Below are positions 29,113 through 38,248 of a DNA stretch of 64,000 bases, piece by piece. Position numbers and translations under genes: made by a program. The stretch covers positions 1,891,069 to 1,955,068 of the forward strand of contig NZ_CP118974.1 in the NCBI RefSeq assembly GCF_029024305.1, given 5' to 3'. This DNA is from Mammaliicoccus vitulinus. Its GTDB lineage: Bacteria > Bacillota > Bacilli > Staphylococcales > Staphylococcaceae. The notes below the pieces were generated by a model. That model was given only the letters and a program-made list of their open reading frames with translations, was not told the DNA's origin and searched no databases. The stretch's first letter is position 1. Every line of letters starts with the position of its first letter.

Positions 29113-29275
29113 TTACTTTTTAAAGTATTCTAATATGCTGATTTTTGTATTATTGTTCTTCATTGAAGATGCTTTATCCGATAGTATAAGAATGATGTGG
29201 TTATCTCAACATCATTTTCTACATAAAAAAAACATGAAATTATATGAGTATATAATTTCATGCTTCATCATTAAC

Positions 29276-29782
29276 TTAACCTAACGTATATGATGCTTCT
29301 TCTGACCATGTTTCGTCATCATTTTGTTTCATTAATTTAATCGTGTCAATTGTTTCTGAATGTTCTATGCCAGCCATTTTCACTTGTCCATAGATATCCT
29401 CAAATTCTTGACTTGATAAACCTTGAGCTATTGTAAAGTGTGGAACAAATGGATGTGTACTTTCACCATAAAATTCTCCACTATTAAATTTACTATACAA
29501 AGATTCTAATGCATCAGTTTTAGTAACTTTAAAATAAATTACATTTTTAGTTGGTACAAAGCTTGAAGCTTTTGACACTTGAATATCAACTGGTTCAAAT
29601 TCTTTTGCTGTTTTCTCTAGTTTAGATTTAACCTCATCTAATTTACCATCTTCAATTTCAAATTTCTCTTTGATAGTAATATGTGGTGCAATTAATGCAT
29701 AGTGTTTGTCATATCTTTTACGATAAGCATTCACTGCTTCTTGGAATGGTTTAGATGGAATAAGTACGATACCTAATTTCAT
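29276..29782 (-). CDS. 2H phosphoesterase, YjcG-like
   Basis: A member of the 2'-5' RNA ligase / 2H phosphoesterase superfamily, 168 residues, similar to Bacillus YjcG. Both catalytic tetrads are visible: PHITIKEKF (about residue 34) and PHFTIAQGL (about 112), i.e. two HxT motifs that form the active site. The family acts on cyclic phosphates or 2'-5' linkages; the substrate is unknown here. The frame extends 10 codons further up, but AAAGGAGG lies 9 bases before ATG 29782. Its end is 36 bases before the esterase start on the same strand, which lies upstream, so they likely share a transcript. Confidence 0.88.
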   Translation of the reverse strand: MKLGIVLIPSKPFQEAVNAYRKRYDKHYALIAPHITIKEKFEIEDGKLDEVKSKLEKTAKEFEPVDIQVSKASSFVPTKNVIYFKVTKTDALESLYSKFNSGEFYGESTHPFVPHFTIAQGLSSQEFEDIYGQVKMAGIEHSETIDTIKLMKQNDDETWSEEASYTLG

Positions 29783-29817
29783 AATGACACTTCCTCCTTT
29801 GTTTTTCTTCATTATTA

Positions 29818-30567
29818 TTATATCAAATTTTTCTGATTTTGATGACTTAAAAAGTAACTTAACATATTTCCTAGTTCAGGTTTCCATGTTTTCCATGTAT
29901 GTCCCCCATCTAGTTCTTCATAATTATAAGTTATATTTGATTGTTTAACACTTTCACTAAAGGCTCTATTAGGTGTTAAGAAGTCTGCCATATCACCGCT
30001 AATCAATTTAAATGAATCTTCTTCTTTACCAATATAATGTTTAATTGTTAATAGATCTTTAGCTGAACAATTTTGAAACTTTTCCGTTACCGTATCATTT
30101 ACTAATGGACTAAATAATCCAACTTGACTAAAATGATGTGGATATTCTAGAGCAGTTACTAAAGCTATACTCGCTGCAAGACTATCACCTAATAATATTC
30201 TTGCATTTCCTACTTTTAAAGTTGAGAATGTTTTATCAATATAAGGACATAACTCTTTCACAACAAATTGTGACATTTCCTTTCGATGTTCTCCATCAGG
30301 ATGGAACTCTTTTCTTCTAAGTTCAACATCTTCATAGTGAACACCTACAATGATTGACCTTTCGACTTTATCCGCAGTTCTCAACTTTTCATATTCTCGA
30401 TGAATTTGACCGAATTGGAAGAAGTCTCTACCATCAAATGTAATCACAACATGATGTTTGTATAGATCTGTGTAGTCTTTAGGTAAGTAAATTGAGATTG
30501 TCACTTCCCTTCTCAAAAATTTACTTTCAAGTTTGATTTGGTCAACTAGACCTATTTTTTTATCCAT
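29818..30567 (-). CDS. Putative esterase (esterase D family)
   Basis: An alpha/beta hydrolase of the putative-esterase family (as in EstD, antigen 85 and enterochelin esterase), 249 residues. The nucleophile Ser lies in LLGDSLAA (about 133) and the histidine in [12 protein letters not shown] near 227. No signal peptide. The start ATG 30567 follows GGGAGCG and six Ts; those bases are the 3' arm and tail of the terminator hairpin at 30574-30616, so the ribosome site is sequestered in read-through transcripts. Substrate unknown; the YjcG-like gene follows and is probably coexpressed. Confidence 0.85.
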   Translation of the reverse strand: MDKKIGLVDQIKLESKFLRREVTISIYLPKDYTDLYKHHVVITFDGRDFFQFGQIHREYEKLRTADKVERSIIVGVHYEDVELRRKEFHPDGEHRKEMSQFVVKELCPYIDKTFSTLKVGNARILLGDSLAASIALVTALEYPHHFSQVGLFSPLVNDTVTEKFQNCSAKDLLTIKHYIGKEEDSFKLISGDMADFLTPNRAFSESVKQSNITYNYEELDGGHTWKTWKPELGNMLSYFLSHQNQKNLI

Positions 30568-30573
30568 AAAAAA

Positions 30574-30616
30574 CGCTCCCAACTGTACATATAAGTATAT
30601 TGTACAGTAGAGAGCG
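30574..30616 (-). terminator. Terminator of the symporter gene, overlapping the esterase ribosome-binding site
   Basis: On the - strand CGCTCTC, T and ACTGTACA pair with TGTACAGT, T and GGGAGCG around an 11-base loop, then T6 and directly the ATG of the esterase. The 27-base core ACTGTACA..TGTACAGT (30582-30608) is a perfect palindrome. A possible promoter (TTCAAA, 16 bases, TACAAT) has its -10 inside the 5' arm. Confidence 0.8.
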
Positions 30617-30644
30617 CATATTTGAAAGCGTTTGATATTGTTAA

Positions 30645-32207
30645 TTACTTATCTTTTAAGTCAAATTCTTTTAGACGTTCCGGATAATCTTCGTGCCAGA
30701 ATTTAGCATTAGGCACTTCATCCGGAGCTGGTTTGTATATTGCATATTTACCAGAACCTTTTTGTTTTTTCTGGATTTCAAAGTCACGTAACGCTCTTAA
30801 AGCTGGCTTGTGAAGTATCCATATAGCAATAATATTTAACCATGCCATCATACCTACACCTAAATCACCCATTGCCCAAGCTACGTCCGCTGTTTTTACA
30901 CATCCGTAAACTGTTGCACCTATCAAGACGAGCCGTACTACAATTATCCATATTTTTTGCTTATCTGAAGGTATAATATAACTCACATTGGTTTCTGCAA
31001 TATAGTAATATGCCAATATTGTTGTAAAGGCAAAGAAGAATAGCGCAAGTGCAATAAAGTAAGAACCGAATCCTGAGTATGCAGGATCAAATGTATAATC
31101 TTCACCTGCAAATGCCTTATCGATACCTGCTTGCGCGTACATCGCAGTACCCGTAACATCTTTACTTCCATCTGGAGCTTTTACATATATTCCATTATCG
31201 TGCATTAAATGCGGAGTACCATCTTTGTTAGTTGTTCCATCTGTTGTGTTAAATGTACCAGACATTAAAATCATTAATGCTGTTGCTGTACATACTAAAA
31301 GTGTATCAACATAAACAGAAAAAGCTTGTACAAGTCCTTGTTTAGCTGGATGTGATACTTCTGCAGCTGCAGCAGCATGTGGTCCAGTACCTTGACCTGC
31401 TTCATTTGAATAAAGTCCACGTTTAACACCAATTTCAATCATAGCACCAAATATACCACCGAAAGCAGCTTCAGCACCAAATGCTGATTTGAAAATCATT
31501 GCGATTAATCCTGGAACTTCACCAATATTTAAAACAATAATAACAACTGCTAATCCTATGTATACAATGGCCATAAATGGAACAACGGCAGTTGCAACAT
31601 TTGCAATCGTTTTAATACCACCGAAAATAATTAAAGCTAGTAAGGCACCTAAAAAGATTGCAATAATCCAAGGATTTAAACCAAAAGCATTCTTCATAGA
31701 TGAAGCGATAGCATTTGATTGTACCCCTGGTAATAATAAACCGACCGATAGCACTGTAACAAGTGCAAAGACGATACCGTATATTCTACCAGCCTTACCT
31801 TTAATACCTGATTCTATATAATAAGCTGGCCCCCCACGATATTGGCCGTTAATTTCTCTTTTATATATCTGACCGAGTGTTGATTCAATAAAAGCTGAAC
31901 TTGCCCCTAGAAACGCTGTAGCCCACATCCAAAATACTGCACCCGGACCACCGATGAAGATTGCTGTTGAAACACCGACGATATTACCCGTACCAACACG
32001 ACCTGCTAATGATACAGCTATCGCTTGGAAAGAAGAAATACCAGTTGGTGATTTTTCCCCATGAAACATTAATCTTATCATTTCTTTAAAATGTCTAACT
32101 TGGAAGAACCTCATCATAATTGAAAATAAAACACCTGTTAATAATAAACCATATACCAATGCTTTACTCCATACGATTTCATTTGCAAAGCTAACAATAG
32201 ACTCCAT
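30645..32207 (-). CDS. Alanine/glycine:cation symporter (AGCS family)
   Basis: A sodium/alanine(glycine) symporter of 520 residues with about 10-11 spans. Family signatures: RVGTGNIVGVSTAIFIGGPGAVFWMW (residues 70-95) and GVKRGLYSNEAGQGTGPHAAAAAEVSHP (258-285). A hydrophilic extracellular loop lies near 320-365. ATG start with AAGGGGAG upstream. A SigA promoter and a perfect cre-like palindrome lie upstream, suggesting carbon-catabolite control. Its terminator overlaps the next gene's ribosome-binding site. Which amino acid it prefers cannot be told. Confidence 0.94.
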   Translation of the reverse strand: MESIVSFANEIVWSKALVYGLLLTGVLFSIMMRFFQVRHFKEMIRLMFHGEKSPTGISSFQAIAVSLAGRVGTGNIVGVSTAIFIGGPGAVFWMWATAFLGASSAFIESTLGQIYKREINGQYRGGPAYYIESGIKGKAGRIYGIVFALVTVLSVGLLLPGVQSNAIASSMKNAFGLNPWIIAIFLGALLALIIFGGIKTIANVATAVVPFMAIVYIGLAVVIIVLNIGEVPGLIAMIFKSAFGAEAAFGGIFGAMIEIGVKRGLYSNEAGQGTGPHAAAAAEVSHPAKQGLVQAFSVYVDTLLVCTATALMILMSGTFNTTDGTTNKDGTPHLMHDNGIYVKAPDGSKDVTGTAMYAQAGIDKAFAGEDYTFDPAYSGFGSYFIALALFFFAFTTILAYYYIAETNVSYIIPSDKQKIWIIVVRLVLIGATVYGCVKTADVAWAMGDLGVGMMAWLNIIAIWILHKPALRALRDFEIQKKQKGSGKYAIYKPAPDEVPNAKFWHEDYPERLKEFDLKDK

Positions 32208-32279
32208 AATTCATCTCCCCTTTGTTGTAAGCCTTAAGATAATCCCATGTTCAGAAAATTTCGAAATTATCTTGTTATG

Positions 32280-32307
32280 ATTATACCATGTATAAATACA
32301 CAATCAA
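32280..32307 (-). promoter_or_regulatory. Promoter of the alanine/glycine symporter
   Basis: On the - strand TTGATT, 16 bases, TATAAT, about 70 bases before the gene. Confidence 0.65.
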
Positions 32308-32338
32308 TCATTTTTTTAGGCAAGAATTGCATTTTATT

Positions 32339-32353
32339 GTAAGCGCTTACTAC
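32339..32353. promoter_or_regulatory. cre-like CcpA operator
   Basis: TGTAAGCGCTTACTA, with the palindromic core GTAAGCGCTTAC, fits the catabolite-responsive element pattern. It lies about 30 bases upstream of the symporter -35 box, and about 150 bases upstream of the divergent AI-2E promoter. Confidence 0.65.
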
Positions 32354-32501
32354 ATTGTCAAAAAGCTTTTTTACAATAATATACCAAATATCTACGTCAA
32401 TATTATATTCATAATTAATTAATAATTATTCTAATCCGTACAACTTAAAAAATGGTGAAAAACAAATACATGTTTTTATTTTTTCGAAAGACTATTTATC
32501 A

Positions 32502-32529
32502 TTGTTAAATCTGTATTTTCGCTTATAAT
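32502..32529 (+). promoter_or_regulatory. Promoter of the AI-2E family gene
   Basis: TTGTTA, 16 bases and TATAAT, 37 bases before the TTG start. Confidence 0.65.
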
Positions 32530-32566
32530 ATAAAAGTATGAGAAAGTTTAATGAGGAGGACTACTA

Positions 32567-33679
32567 TTGTTAAATAAAGCTTGGTTTCGCACTGGAATTG
32601 CAATTCTCCTAACATTTTTAATTATAAAAGTATTCATGGAAATAAACGAAATATTTTATCCGGTTGTCATCATCGTAAAATCAATTTTACTTCCATTATT
32701 ATTAGGTGGATTCTTGTTTTATATTTGTTTACCTTTTCAGAAAATGTTAGAAAAAAGAAAAATACCAAGATGGGGTAGCATTTCGATTATACTACTTGCA
32801 TTAACGCTTATCGTTATTCTATTTATATCGATCATTGTGCCAGTATTAACAGATCAAATTAATAACTTGATTAAAAACATCCCTTATATTCAACGCGAAA
32901 TACAACAAGTCGTTGATTACGCACTACAACAAAGAGATAGATTGCCAGAAAATATATCTCAAAAAATTAATGATTCAATTGAAAGTATTAGTGGCATTGT
33001 TACTAACATGCTCACAAATTTATTCAGTTATATTTCTTCAATTGTTTCGACTATGTTCTTATTAATCTTAGTACCATTTTTCTTAATATATATGTTAAAA
33101 GATCATGAAAGATTCATACCATTTATCGCAAAACCATTTAAAGGACGTTCAAAATGGTTCGTAGTAAACTTAAGTAAAGACATTAACCAAACATTACAAT
33201 CATACATTCAAGGACAAGTTACTGTCAGCGTCATTCTAGGCGTATTATTATACTTAGGCTATACATTTGTAGATTTAGATTATGCATTGTTATTAGCACT
33301 ATTAGCTTTAATCACAAACATGATTCCATTTTTAGGACCATGGTTAGCTTTTATACCAGCAGCTACTATCGCACTTATACAAGATCCAATGATGCTCGTA
33401 TGGGTCAGTATCATTACACTCATATGTCAACAACTTGAAGGTAATGTCATCACGCCTAACATTATGGGTAAATCGCTCAACATACACCCACTTACAATTA
33501 TCACTGTTATACTAGCAGCCGGTAATTTAGGCGGATTCGTCGCTATCTTAATAGCTGTACCAACGTATGCAGTTCTTAAGACAATTGTAAGAAATGTGTA
33601 TACACATAGACAATCAATCAGTTCAAGTGCAAGTAGAACAGTAGAAGATGATCCAATTCTAGATAATGATTTAAAATAA
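32567..33679 (+). CDS. AI-2E family transporter
   Basis: A 370-residue membrane protein of the AI-2E/PerM family, with about seven spans, a periplasmic-type helical segment (90-150) and the family signature near LALLALITNMIPFLGPWLAFIPA (about 240-262) and QQLEGNVITPNIMGKSLNIHPL. Members export autoinducer-2 or act as sodium(lithium)/proton antiporters; the specific role is unknown. The start is TTG 32567, 7 bases after GAGGAGGA. Single gene with own promoter and a double hairpin terminator. Confidence 0.9.
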   Translation: MLNKAWFRTGIAILLTFLIIKVFMEINEIFYPVVIIVKSILLPLLLGGFLFYICLPFQKMLEKRKIPRWGSISIILLALTLIVILFISIIVPVLTDQINNLIKNIPYIQREIQQVVDYALQQRDRLPENISQKINDSIESISGIVTNMLTNLFSYISSIVSTMFLLILVPFFLIYMLKDHERFIPFIAKPFKGRSKWFVVNLSKDINQTLQSYIQGQVTVSVILGVLLYLGYTFVDLDYALLLALLALITNMIPFLGPWLAFIPAATIALIQDPMMLVWVSIITLICQQLEGNVITPNIMGKSLNIHPLTIITVILAAGNLGGFVAILIAVPTYAVLKTIVRNVYTHRQSISSSASRTVEDDPILDNDLK

Positions 33680-33707
33680 AAAACTGAAACCAATTATAGT
33701 TTCAGTC

Positions 33708-33751
33708 AGACTGCCAACAAAGTCACTTAAAGTGAACTTGTTGGCAGTCTT
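33708..33751 (+). terminator. Terminator of the AI-2E family gene
   Basis: Stem AGACTGCCAACAA..TTGTTGGCAGTCT with inner TCACTT/AAGTGA and a T7 tail. A smaller hairpin ACTGAAAC..GTTTCAGT precedes it at 33682-33706. Sequence resembles the terminator at 14694. Confidence 0.88.
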
Positions 33752-33949
33752 TTTTTGTGCACACTTTCTTCTATTGGATACCTCTATACTTGTTTTTATG
33801 CAATACAAAAAAGAGTAATCCCATTAGGACTACTCTTTTCTCTATTCATTGATGTCCAACTTAACGGCTTGGACTCTCCTACTTTTATAAACATATAGTA
33901 TTATAACTTCCAAAAAACGTCAACTATTTTGTAAAATATTCCCATAAAA
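33752..33949. other. Intergenic segment with two small hairpins
   Basis: Between the AI-2E terminator and the fabI terminator. It holds AAAAGAGTAATCC..GGACTACTCTTTT (33809-33840) and GTCCAA..TTGGAC (33853-33873). No frame with a ribosome-binding site. Confidence 0.6.
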
Positions 33950-34042
33950 AAATCCATTCATACGATTACTTATTTCTAGATTCAAAGTCAATGATTACGA
34001 AATCAAGGCTTTGCTCTATTTAAGCTCGTTCTGAATGGATTT
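33950..34042 (-). terminator. fabI terminator with long loop
   Basis: AAATCCATTCA at 33950-33960 is the exact complement of TGAATGGATTT at 34032-34042, separated by about 70 bases that contain a smaller hairpin TGATT..AATCA. The - strand continues with T7 after the stem. Confidence 0.7.
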
Positions 34043-34059
34043 TATATTTTTAGTTTGTA

Positions 34060-34833
34060 TTATCTTACGACGTGGTATCCTGAGTCTACGTGGATATTTT
34101 CGCCTGTAACACCACTAGAGTAATCACTTAGTAAGTAAGCTGCTGTTTTACCTACTTCAATAATATCTACATTACGTTTTAATGGTGCGCGTTCTTCTAT
34201 TTCTTTAAGTATTGCATTAAATCCGCCTACACCTTTGGCACTTAATGTACGTATTGGTCCAGCTGAGATTGCATTCACTCTAATATTATCTTCACCTAAA
34301 TCACGCGCTAAATATTTTACGTTTGCTTCTAAACTTGCTTTAGCTACGCCCATTACATTGTAATTAGGTACTGCATATTCTCCACCTAAATAAGTAGTTG
34401 CTACAATACTTCCACCTTCAGGCATTAATTTTTTAGCTTCTCTAGCTACAATTGTTAAAGAGAATGAGCTGATATCTTGAGCTAATAAGAATCCTTCGCG
34501 AGATGTATCTATAAATCTACCTCTTAAGTCTTCCATATTTGCAAAAGCGATTGAATGATAAACACCATCTATATGACCAAATTTTTCACCAATTTGTTCA
34601 AATGCATTTATAACGTGATCATCTTGTTGAACGTCACACTCATAAATATGTTTACCATTTTGATTTTTTAGTTCTTCAAATAATTTTTCAAGTTGATTTT
34701 TACTGCGTTCTTTTCTATATGTGAATACTAAGTTAGCGCCTAATTCGTCTAACACTTTAGCAACACCAAAGCCGATACTTCTTTTGTTTGCGATTCCCAT
34801 AATTACATATGTTTTACCTTCTAAATTAAACAT
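34060..34833 (-). CDS. fabI: Enoyl-[acyl-carrier-protein] reductase FabI
   Basis: FabI reduces enoyl-ACP in the last step of each fatty-acid elongation round and is the target of triclosan and afabicin. The 257-residue short-chain dehydrogenase has the cofactor motif GIANKRSIGFGVAK, active-site Tyr148, Tyr158 and Lys165 (YNVMGVAK), and the flexible loop AKGVGGFNAIL. The residue matching the known resistance position near 204 is the wild-type Phe. ATG start with AAAGGAG upstream. Own promoter with a palindromic spacer. Single gene. Confidence 0.97.
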   Translation of the reverse strand: MFNLEGKTYVIMGIANKRSIGFGVAKVLDELGANLVFTYRKERSKNQLEKLFEELKNQNGKHIYECDVQQDDHVINAFEQIGEKFGHIDGVYHSIAFANMEDLRGRFIDTSREGFLLAQDISSFSLTIVAREAKKLMPEGGSIVATTYLGGEYAVPNYNVMGVAKASLEANVKYLARDLGEDNIRVNAISAGPIRTLSAKGVGGFNAILKEIEERAPLKRNVDIIEVGKTAAYLLSDYSSGVTGENIHVDSGYHVVR

Positions 34834-34880
34834 TGATTATACTCCTTTAATATGTATATTCTTCATAACATTCACTCGTT

Positions 34881-34909
34881 ATGATACCACTGGTCAGACC
34901 ACCTGACAA
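34881..34909 (-). promoter_or_regulatory. fabI promoter with palindromic spacer
   Basis: On the - strand TTGTCA, a 17-base spacer and TATCAT. The spacer contains the perfect 11-base inverted repeat TGGTCTGACCA, a position suited to a repressor. It does not match the FapR box seen before fabH. Confidence 0.65.
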
Positions 34910-34940
34910 GCGTTATACTTTTATTTTAAAATTCAAAAAA

Positions 34941-34978
34941 AGTAAAAATGAGGATTATTTGTGTACCTCATTTTTACT
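34941..34978 (-). terminator. Terminator of the antiporter gene
   Basis: Perfect 13-bp stem AGTAAAAATGAGG and complement, then TTTTTTT on the - strand. It starts 7 bases after the gene end. Confidence 0.88.
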
Positions 34979-34985
34979 AAATTTA

Positions 34986-36824
34986 TTATATAAATTCCAT
35001 ATCTTGTTTTAATTCTGAAACGTATTCTTTAGAACCCGTTACAATTAATTTATCGCCGTATTGCAGTTCTGTATCACCATGAGGTACGATTGAATCTTTT
35101 CCTCTAATGATACGAACAAAGATAACATCTCCAGCAAATGGGAATGATCTAAGCAACACATTGTGATAGCTATGATTTTTCATTTCTATTTCATATAATG
35201 ATGTCTCTACATTACTTAATAAGTTCAACATGTTCGGTGATTCAATTAAACCTTTAAGCAATATTTTATTACTTAAGAAACTACTAAAGAATTCAATGTT
35301 TTTACCTTCAAATTCTATATCTTCAGAACCATTTTCTTGTTTACAAATGATTCGTTTTACGCCATGTTTATGAGCCATTAAAGCGACTTTTTTATTAATA
35401 CTGTCGTCATTTGCAGAACATACAATAATGTTTGAATCGAATAGTCCTAATTCCACCAATTCTTCTTCAATATAATCATCTAATTCATATGTTTTAATAC
35501 TTTGATCTAATTTTCTATTATCTGACAAATCTTTTCTAAAGAACATAGTCGTTTGATATATATGTGAATGTATACTTTGAGCAACTGGTATCGATAATTG
35601 GTTTTTACCGATAAAGCTTACTTTAACAATCATCTTCGTTTCTTCAGGCATTGGGAACATTTTCTTAAATACTACAGGAACAAAGACGCACGTTATGACT
35701 GCACTCAAAATGAGAATCCCTGATATTTCCGGACTAATTGTTCCGAGTTGTTCAGCAATTTTAGCTGCTGCAATGACTAATGATAACGTTGATGTTAATA
35801 AAAATGCTGATGAAATAGTTGTTTTCTTATCATACCATTTGCCGATATAGGCAACAGGAATAAGTTTAGAAATTAAAAATGCAATAAACAGTAATGGTAT
35901 GATAATAAGTAATTCTGGTTCTTTAACAAGTGATGGTATATCGAGGTTTACACCAACCATAATGAAGAATATTGGTATAAAGAAACCATATCCAAATGAA
36001 TCTAGCTTTTCAACCATATCTTGGTCAGGTCCTAATAGTGAAACGATCACACCTGCAAGGAATGCACCAAGAATATTCTCTGCCCCAACACCTTCAGCTA
36101 GAGCTACTAATAAAATAATTAAAGCAAATACTGCACGTATACCAATTTGTGTTGTTCCTGATGTTAATTTTTTTAAGAAAGGTGATTTTTTAAATAAACC
36201 ACCCATTATATAAAATATAAAACTAAATACAATTAATATTCCTATTAACCATAATGGTGAGTCACCTTTTGCGTAAATCGTACCATATACAGTTAATAAC
36301 AACATTGTAGCCAAGTCAGCTACTACTGCTACTAATAAGATAAATTGACCTATACTAGTATGCATGATGTTCATTTCTTTTAACGTTGGTACAACAACAC
36401 CTAAACTAATTGTCGAAATAATTATGATCATTAATAATACGTCATCGATTAAACCAGTCCATTTAAATACAAAGGCTAATAAAATTGATAAAATCATAAT
36501 TGATGAGAAAACGACTGTCATTAAATATAAATTACTTGGTACGTTCCCTTCATCTTCTTTAGAATGTTTTTTCGTTTTAAAAGCATTAAAATCAATTTCT
36601 AATCCACTTAAAAACATTAAAAATATAAAACCTAATGTTGATAATATAGATAACCATGCATCTTCTTTTACTAAACCAAATAAAGAATCACCGATAATGA
36701 TCCCCATTATGATTTCAGCAACGACAACAGGCAAGAAAGAAATTTTAAGTCTATTAACAAGTATAGGCGTTAAAAATGCAGCTATAACAACGATAACAAG
36801 AGATGTAAAACTAGAATGCTCCAT
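34986..36824 (-). CDS. CPA2-type monovalent cation:proton antiporter with TrkA domain
   Basis: A 612-residue protein: about 12-13 spans of a sodium/proton exchanger domain (1-390), including GAFLAGVIVSLLGPDQD and EGVGAENILG, then a cytoplasmic TrkA-N-like region (about 400-515) and a TrkA-C domain at the end (RIIRGKDSIVPHGDTELQYGDKLIVTGS). This is the KefB/YjbQ-like layout in which the TrkA parts gate by ligand binding. The cyclic-dinucleotide- or nucleotide-binding character of such domains is known in staphylococci for related proteins but not shown here. It follows mgtE by 10 bases on the same strand, likely an operon. Confidence 0.88.
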   Translation of the reverse strand: MEHSSFTSLVIVVIAAFLTPILVNRLKISFLPVVVAEIIMGIIIGDSLFGLVKEDAWLSILSTLGFIFLMFLSGLEIDFNAFKTKKHSKEDEGNVPSNLYLMTVVFSSIMILSILLAFVFKWTGLIDDVLLMIIIISTISLGVVVPTLKEMNIMHTSIGQFILLVAVVADLATMLLLTVYGTIYAKGDSPLWLIGILIVFSFIFYIMGGLFKKSPFLKKLTSGTTQIGIRAVFALIILLVALAEGVGAENILGAFLAGVIVSLLGPDQDMVEKLDSFGYGFFIPIFFIMVGVNLDIPSLVKEPELLIIIPLLFIAFLISKLIPVAYIGKWYDKKTTISSAFLLTSTLSLVIAAAKIAEQLGTISPEISGILILSAVITCVFVPVVFKKMFPMPEETKMIVKVSFIGKNQLSIPVAQSIHSHIYQTTMFFRKDLSDNRKLDQSIKTYELDDYIEEELVELGLFDSNIIVCSANDDSINKKVALMAHKHGVKRIICKQENGSEDIEFEGKNIEFFSSFLSNKILLKGLIESPNMLNLLSNVETSLYEIEMKNHSYHNVLLRSFPFAGDVIFVRIIRGKDSIVPHGDTELQYGDKLIVTGSKEYVSELKQDMEFI

Positions 36825-36834
36825 ATTTTTCTCC

Positions 36835-38217
36835 TTATATTAGATAAGACATAAACGCTGTTGCTAAGCCGAAATATATTAACATACTTACGATGTCGTT
36901 GATCGTCGTAATAAACGGTCCACTTGCAACAGCTGGATCAATATTCATTTTATTCATAAACATTGGAATAATTGCGCCCATAAGTGTACCTACTGTCATT
37001 GCAACTGTTAAACTAACTGAAACAATTAATGCTAATATAGGTTCACGATAAATCACTACAATTATAATAAATAAACTTACTGCACAACAGAAACCTGTTA
37101 ACAAACCTGATCCAGATTCACGTAAAGCAAGCTTAAATTTGCTTTGTTCGTTTATTTCACCTGTAGATATATTACGTACAGATACGGCCAAAGATTGTGT
37201 TCCTGAATTCCCACTCATACCACTTATAATAGGTATAAATGCTGCTAATAATGCAACTTGTGATAACGTTTCTTCAAACTGACCTAAAATAGATGCAGTT
37301 ATCATACCTAACACAGTCAAAATTAACAACCATGGTAAACGTTTCATAGCTGTTTGAACTACTGAATCATTTGTAGAGTCGATGTCAGAAACACCGGCTA
37401 ATTTAGAGTAGTCTTCACTTGCTTCTTCATCCATTACATCTAAAATATCATCGATTGTGATAATACCTAGCAAGTGATCTTGATAATCTATAACAGGTAA
37501 CGCAATTAAGTCATAGTCACGCATTGTTTGCGCTACATCTTCTTGGTCATCTGCAACGTTAGAACTAATTACACGTTCATTCATAATTTCTTCTATATAA
37601 GCATCATTTTCCGCTACGATTAAATCACGAAGTGAGATGACACCAGCTAATTTTTTATTTTCATTAACAACAAAAATGACATATATTGTTTCAGCTTGTG
37701 GAGCTTGTTCTTTAACATAGAACATAGCTTCTTTCACAGACATAGTCGAATACACTGAAATAAATTCTGTGGTCATGATACCGCCGGCAGTATCCTCTTC
37801 ATAATGTAATAATGCTTTTATTTCTCTCGCATCTTCACGATTCATGAGTGTGAGTAAAGTGGCTATTTTGTTTTTTGATAATACATTCAAAATATCAACA
37901 GCATTGTCATAAGACATGTCACTTAACATTTGACTAGCATAGTTAGCATTCATATTTTGAAAGATTTCTTCGTATTCTTCATCATCTAATTCAGTCGTTT
38001 CAAAGAAGTCCGCAACTTCTTCAGGAGAAAGAAATTGATATATTTTTTGTTTAAGGCCATTGTCACATATTTCAAAGTACTCACCTTGATCATATGTATG
38101 CATCGTTAAAAATTCTTCTCGAAATTGGTCTATTTTATCATTCTCTAATAATGCATCAAGCTGCTCTTTATCAAAAGCTTCGTCTTCGATGTATTGTTCA
38201 TTATTTTCGTTAACCAA
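36835..38217 (-). CDS. mgtE: Magnesium transporter MgtE
   Basis: MgtE is a gated magnesium channel. The 460-residue protein has the N-terminal superhelical domain (to about 115), two CBS domains (about 120-240; e.g. MTTEFISVYSTMSVKEAM), a plug helix and five membrane spans with PSFITTINDI-like GPFITTINDIVSM at the pore. Acidic residues in the cytoplasmic part act as magnesium sensors in the family. The frame is open to 38244, but GAGGAGG lies inside it; the TTG at 38217, 8 bases later, is the likely start. Follows rluD closely. Confidence 0.94.
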   Translation of the reverse strand: MVNENNEQYIEDEAFDKEQLDALLENDKIDQFREEFLTMHTYDQGEYFEICDNGLKQKIYQFLSPEEVADFFETTELDDEEYEEIFQNMNANYASQMLSDMSYDNAVDILNVLSKNKIATLLTLMNREDAREIKALLHYEEDTAGGIMTTEFISVYSTMSVKEAMFYVKEQAPQAETIYVIFVVNENKKLAGVISLRDLIVAENDAYIEEIMNERVISSNVADDQEDVAQTMRDYDLIALPVIDYQDHLLGIITIDDILDVMDEEASEDYSKLAGVSDIDSTNDSVVQTAMKRLPWLLILTVLGMITASILGQFEETLSQVALLAAFIPIISGMSGNSGTQSLAVSVRNISTGEINEQSKFKLALRESGSGLLTGFCCAVSLFIIIVVIYREPILALIVSVSLTVAMTVGTLMGAIIPMFMNKMNIDPAVASGPFITTINDIVSMLIYFGLATAFMSYLI

Positions 38218-38248
38218 CTTTGCCACCTCCTCATAAAAATACAATTTA

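Noticed and set aside
30582-30608. Palindrome as a dedicated repressor operator
   Set aside because: The pairing extends outward through CGCTCTC/GGGAGCG and is followed by T6, so a terminator explains it better, though a double role is not excluded.
36364-36843. 159-codon frame opposite the antiporter gene
   Set aside because: It is a shadow of the antiporter on the other strand, low in complexity with many I, N and K, and has no ribosome-binding site. The same holds for the frames opposite menD (6148-6411), htrA (20955-21290) and the oppA genes (54271-54744).
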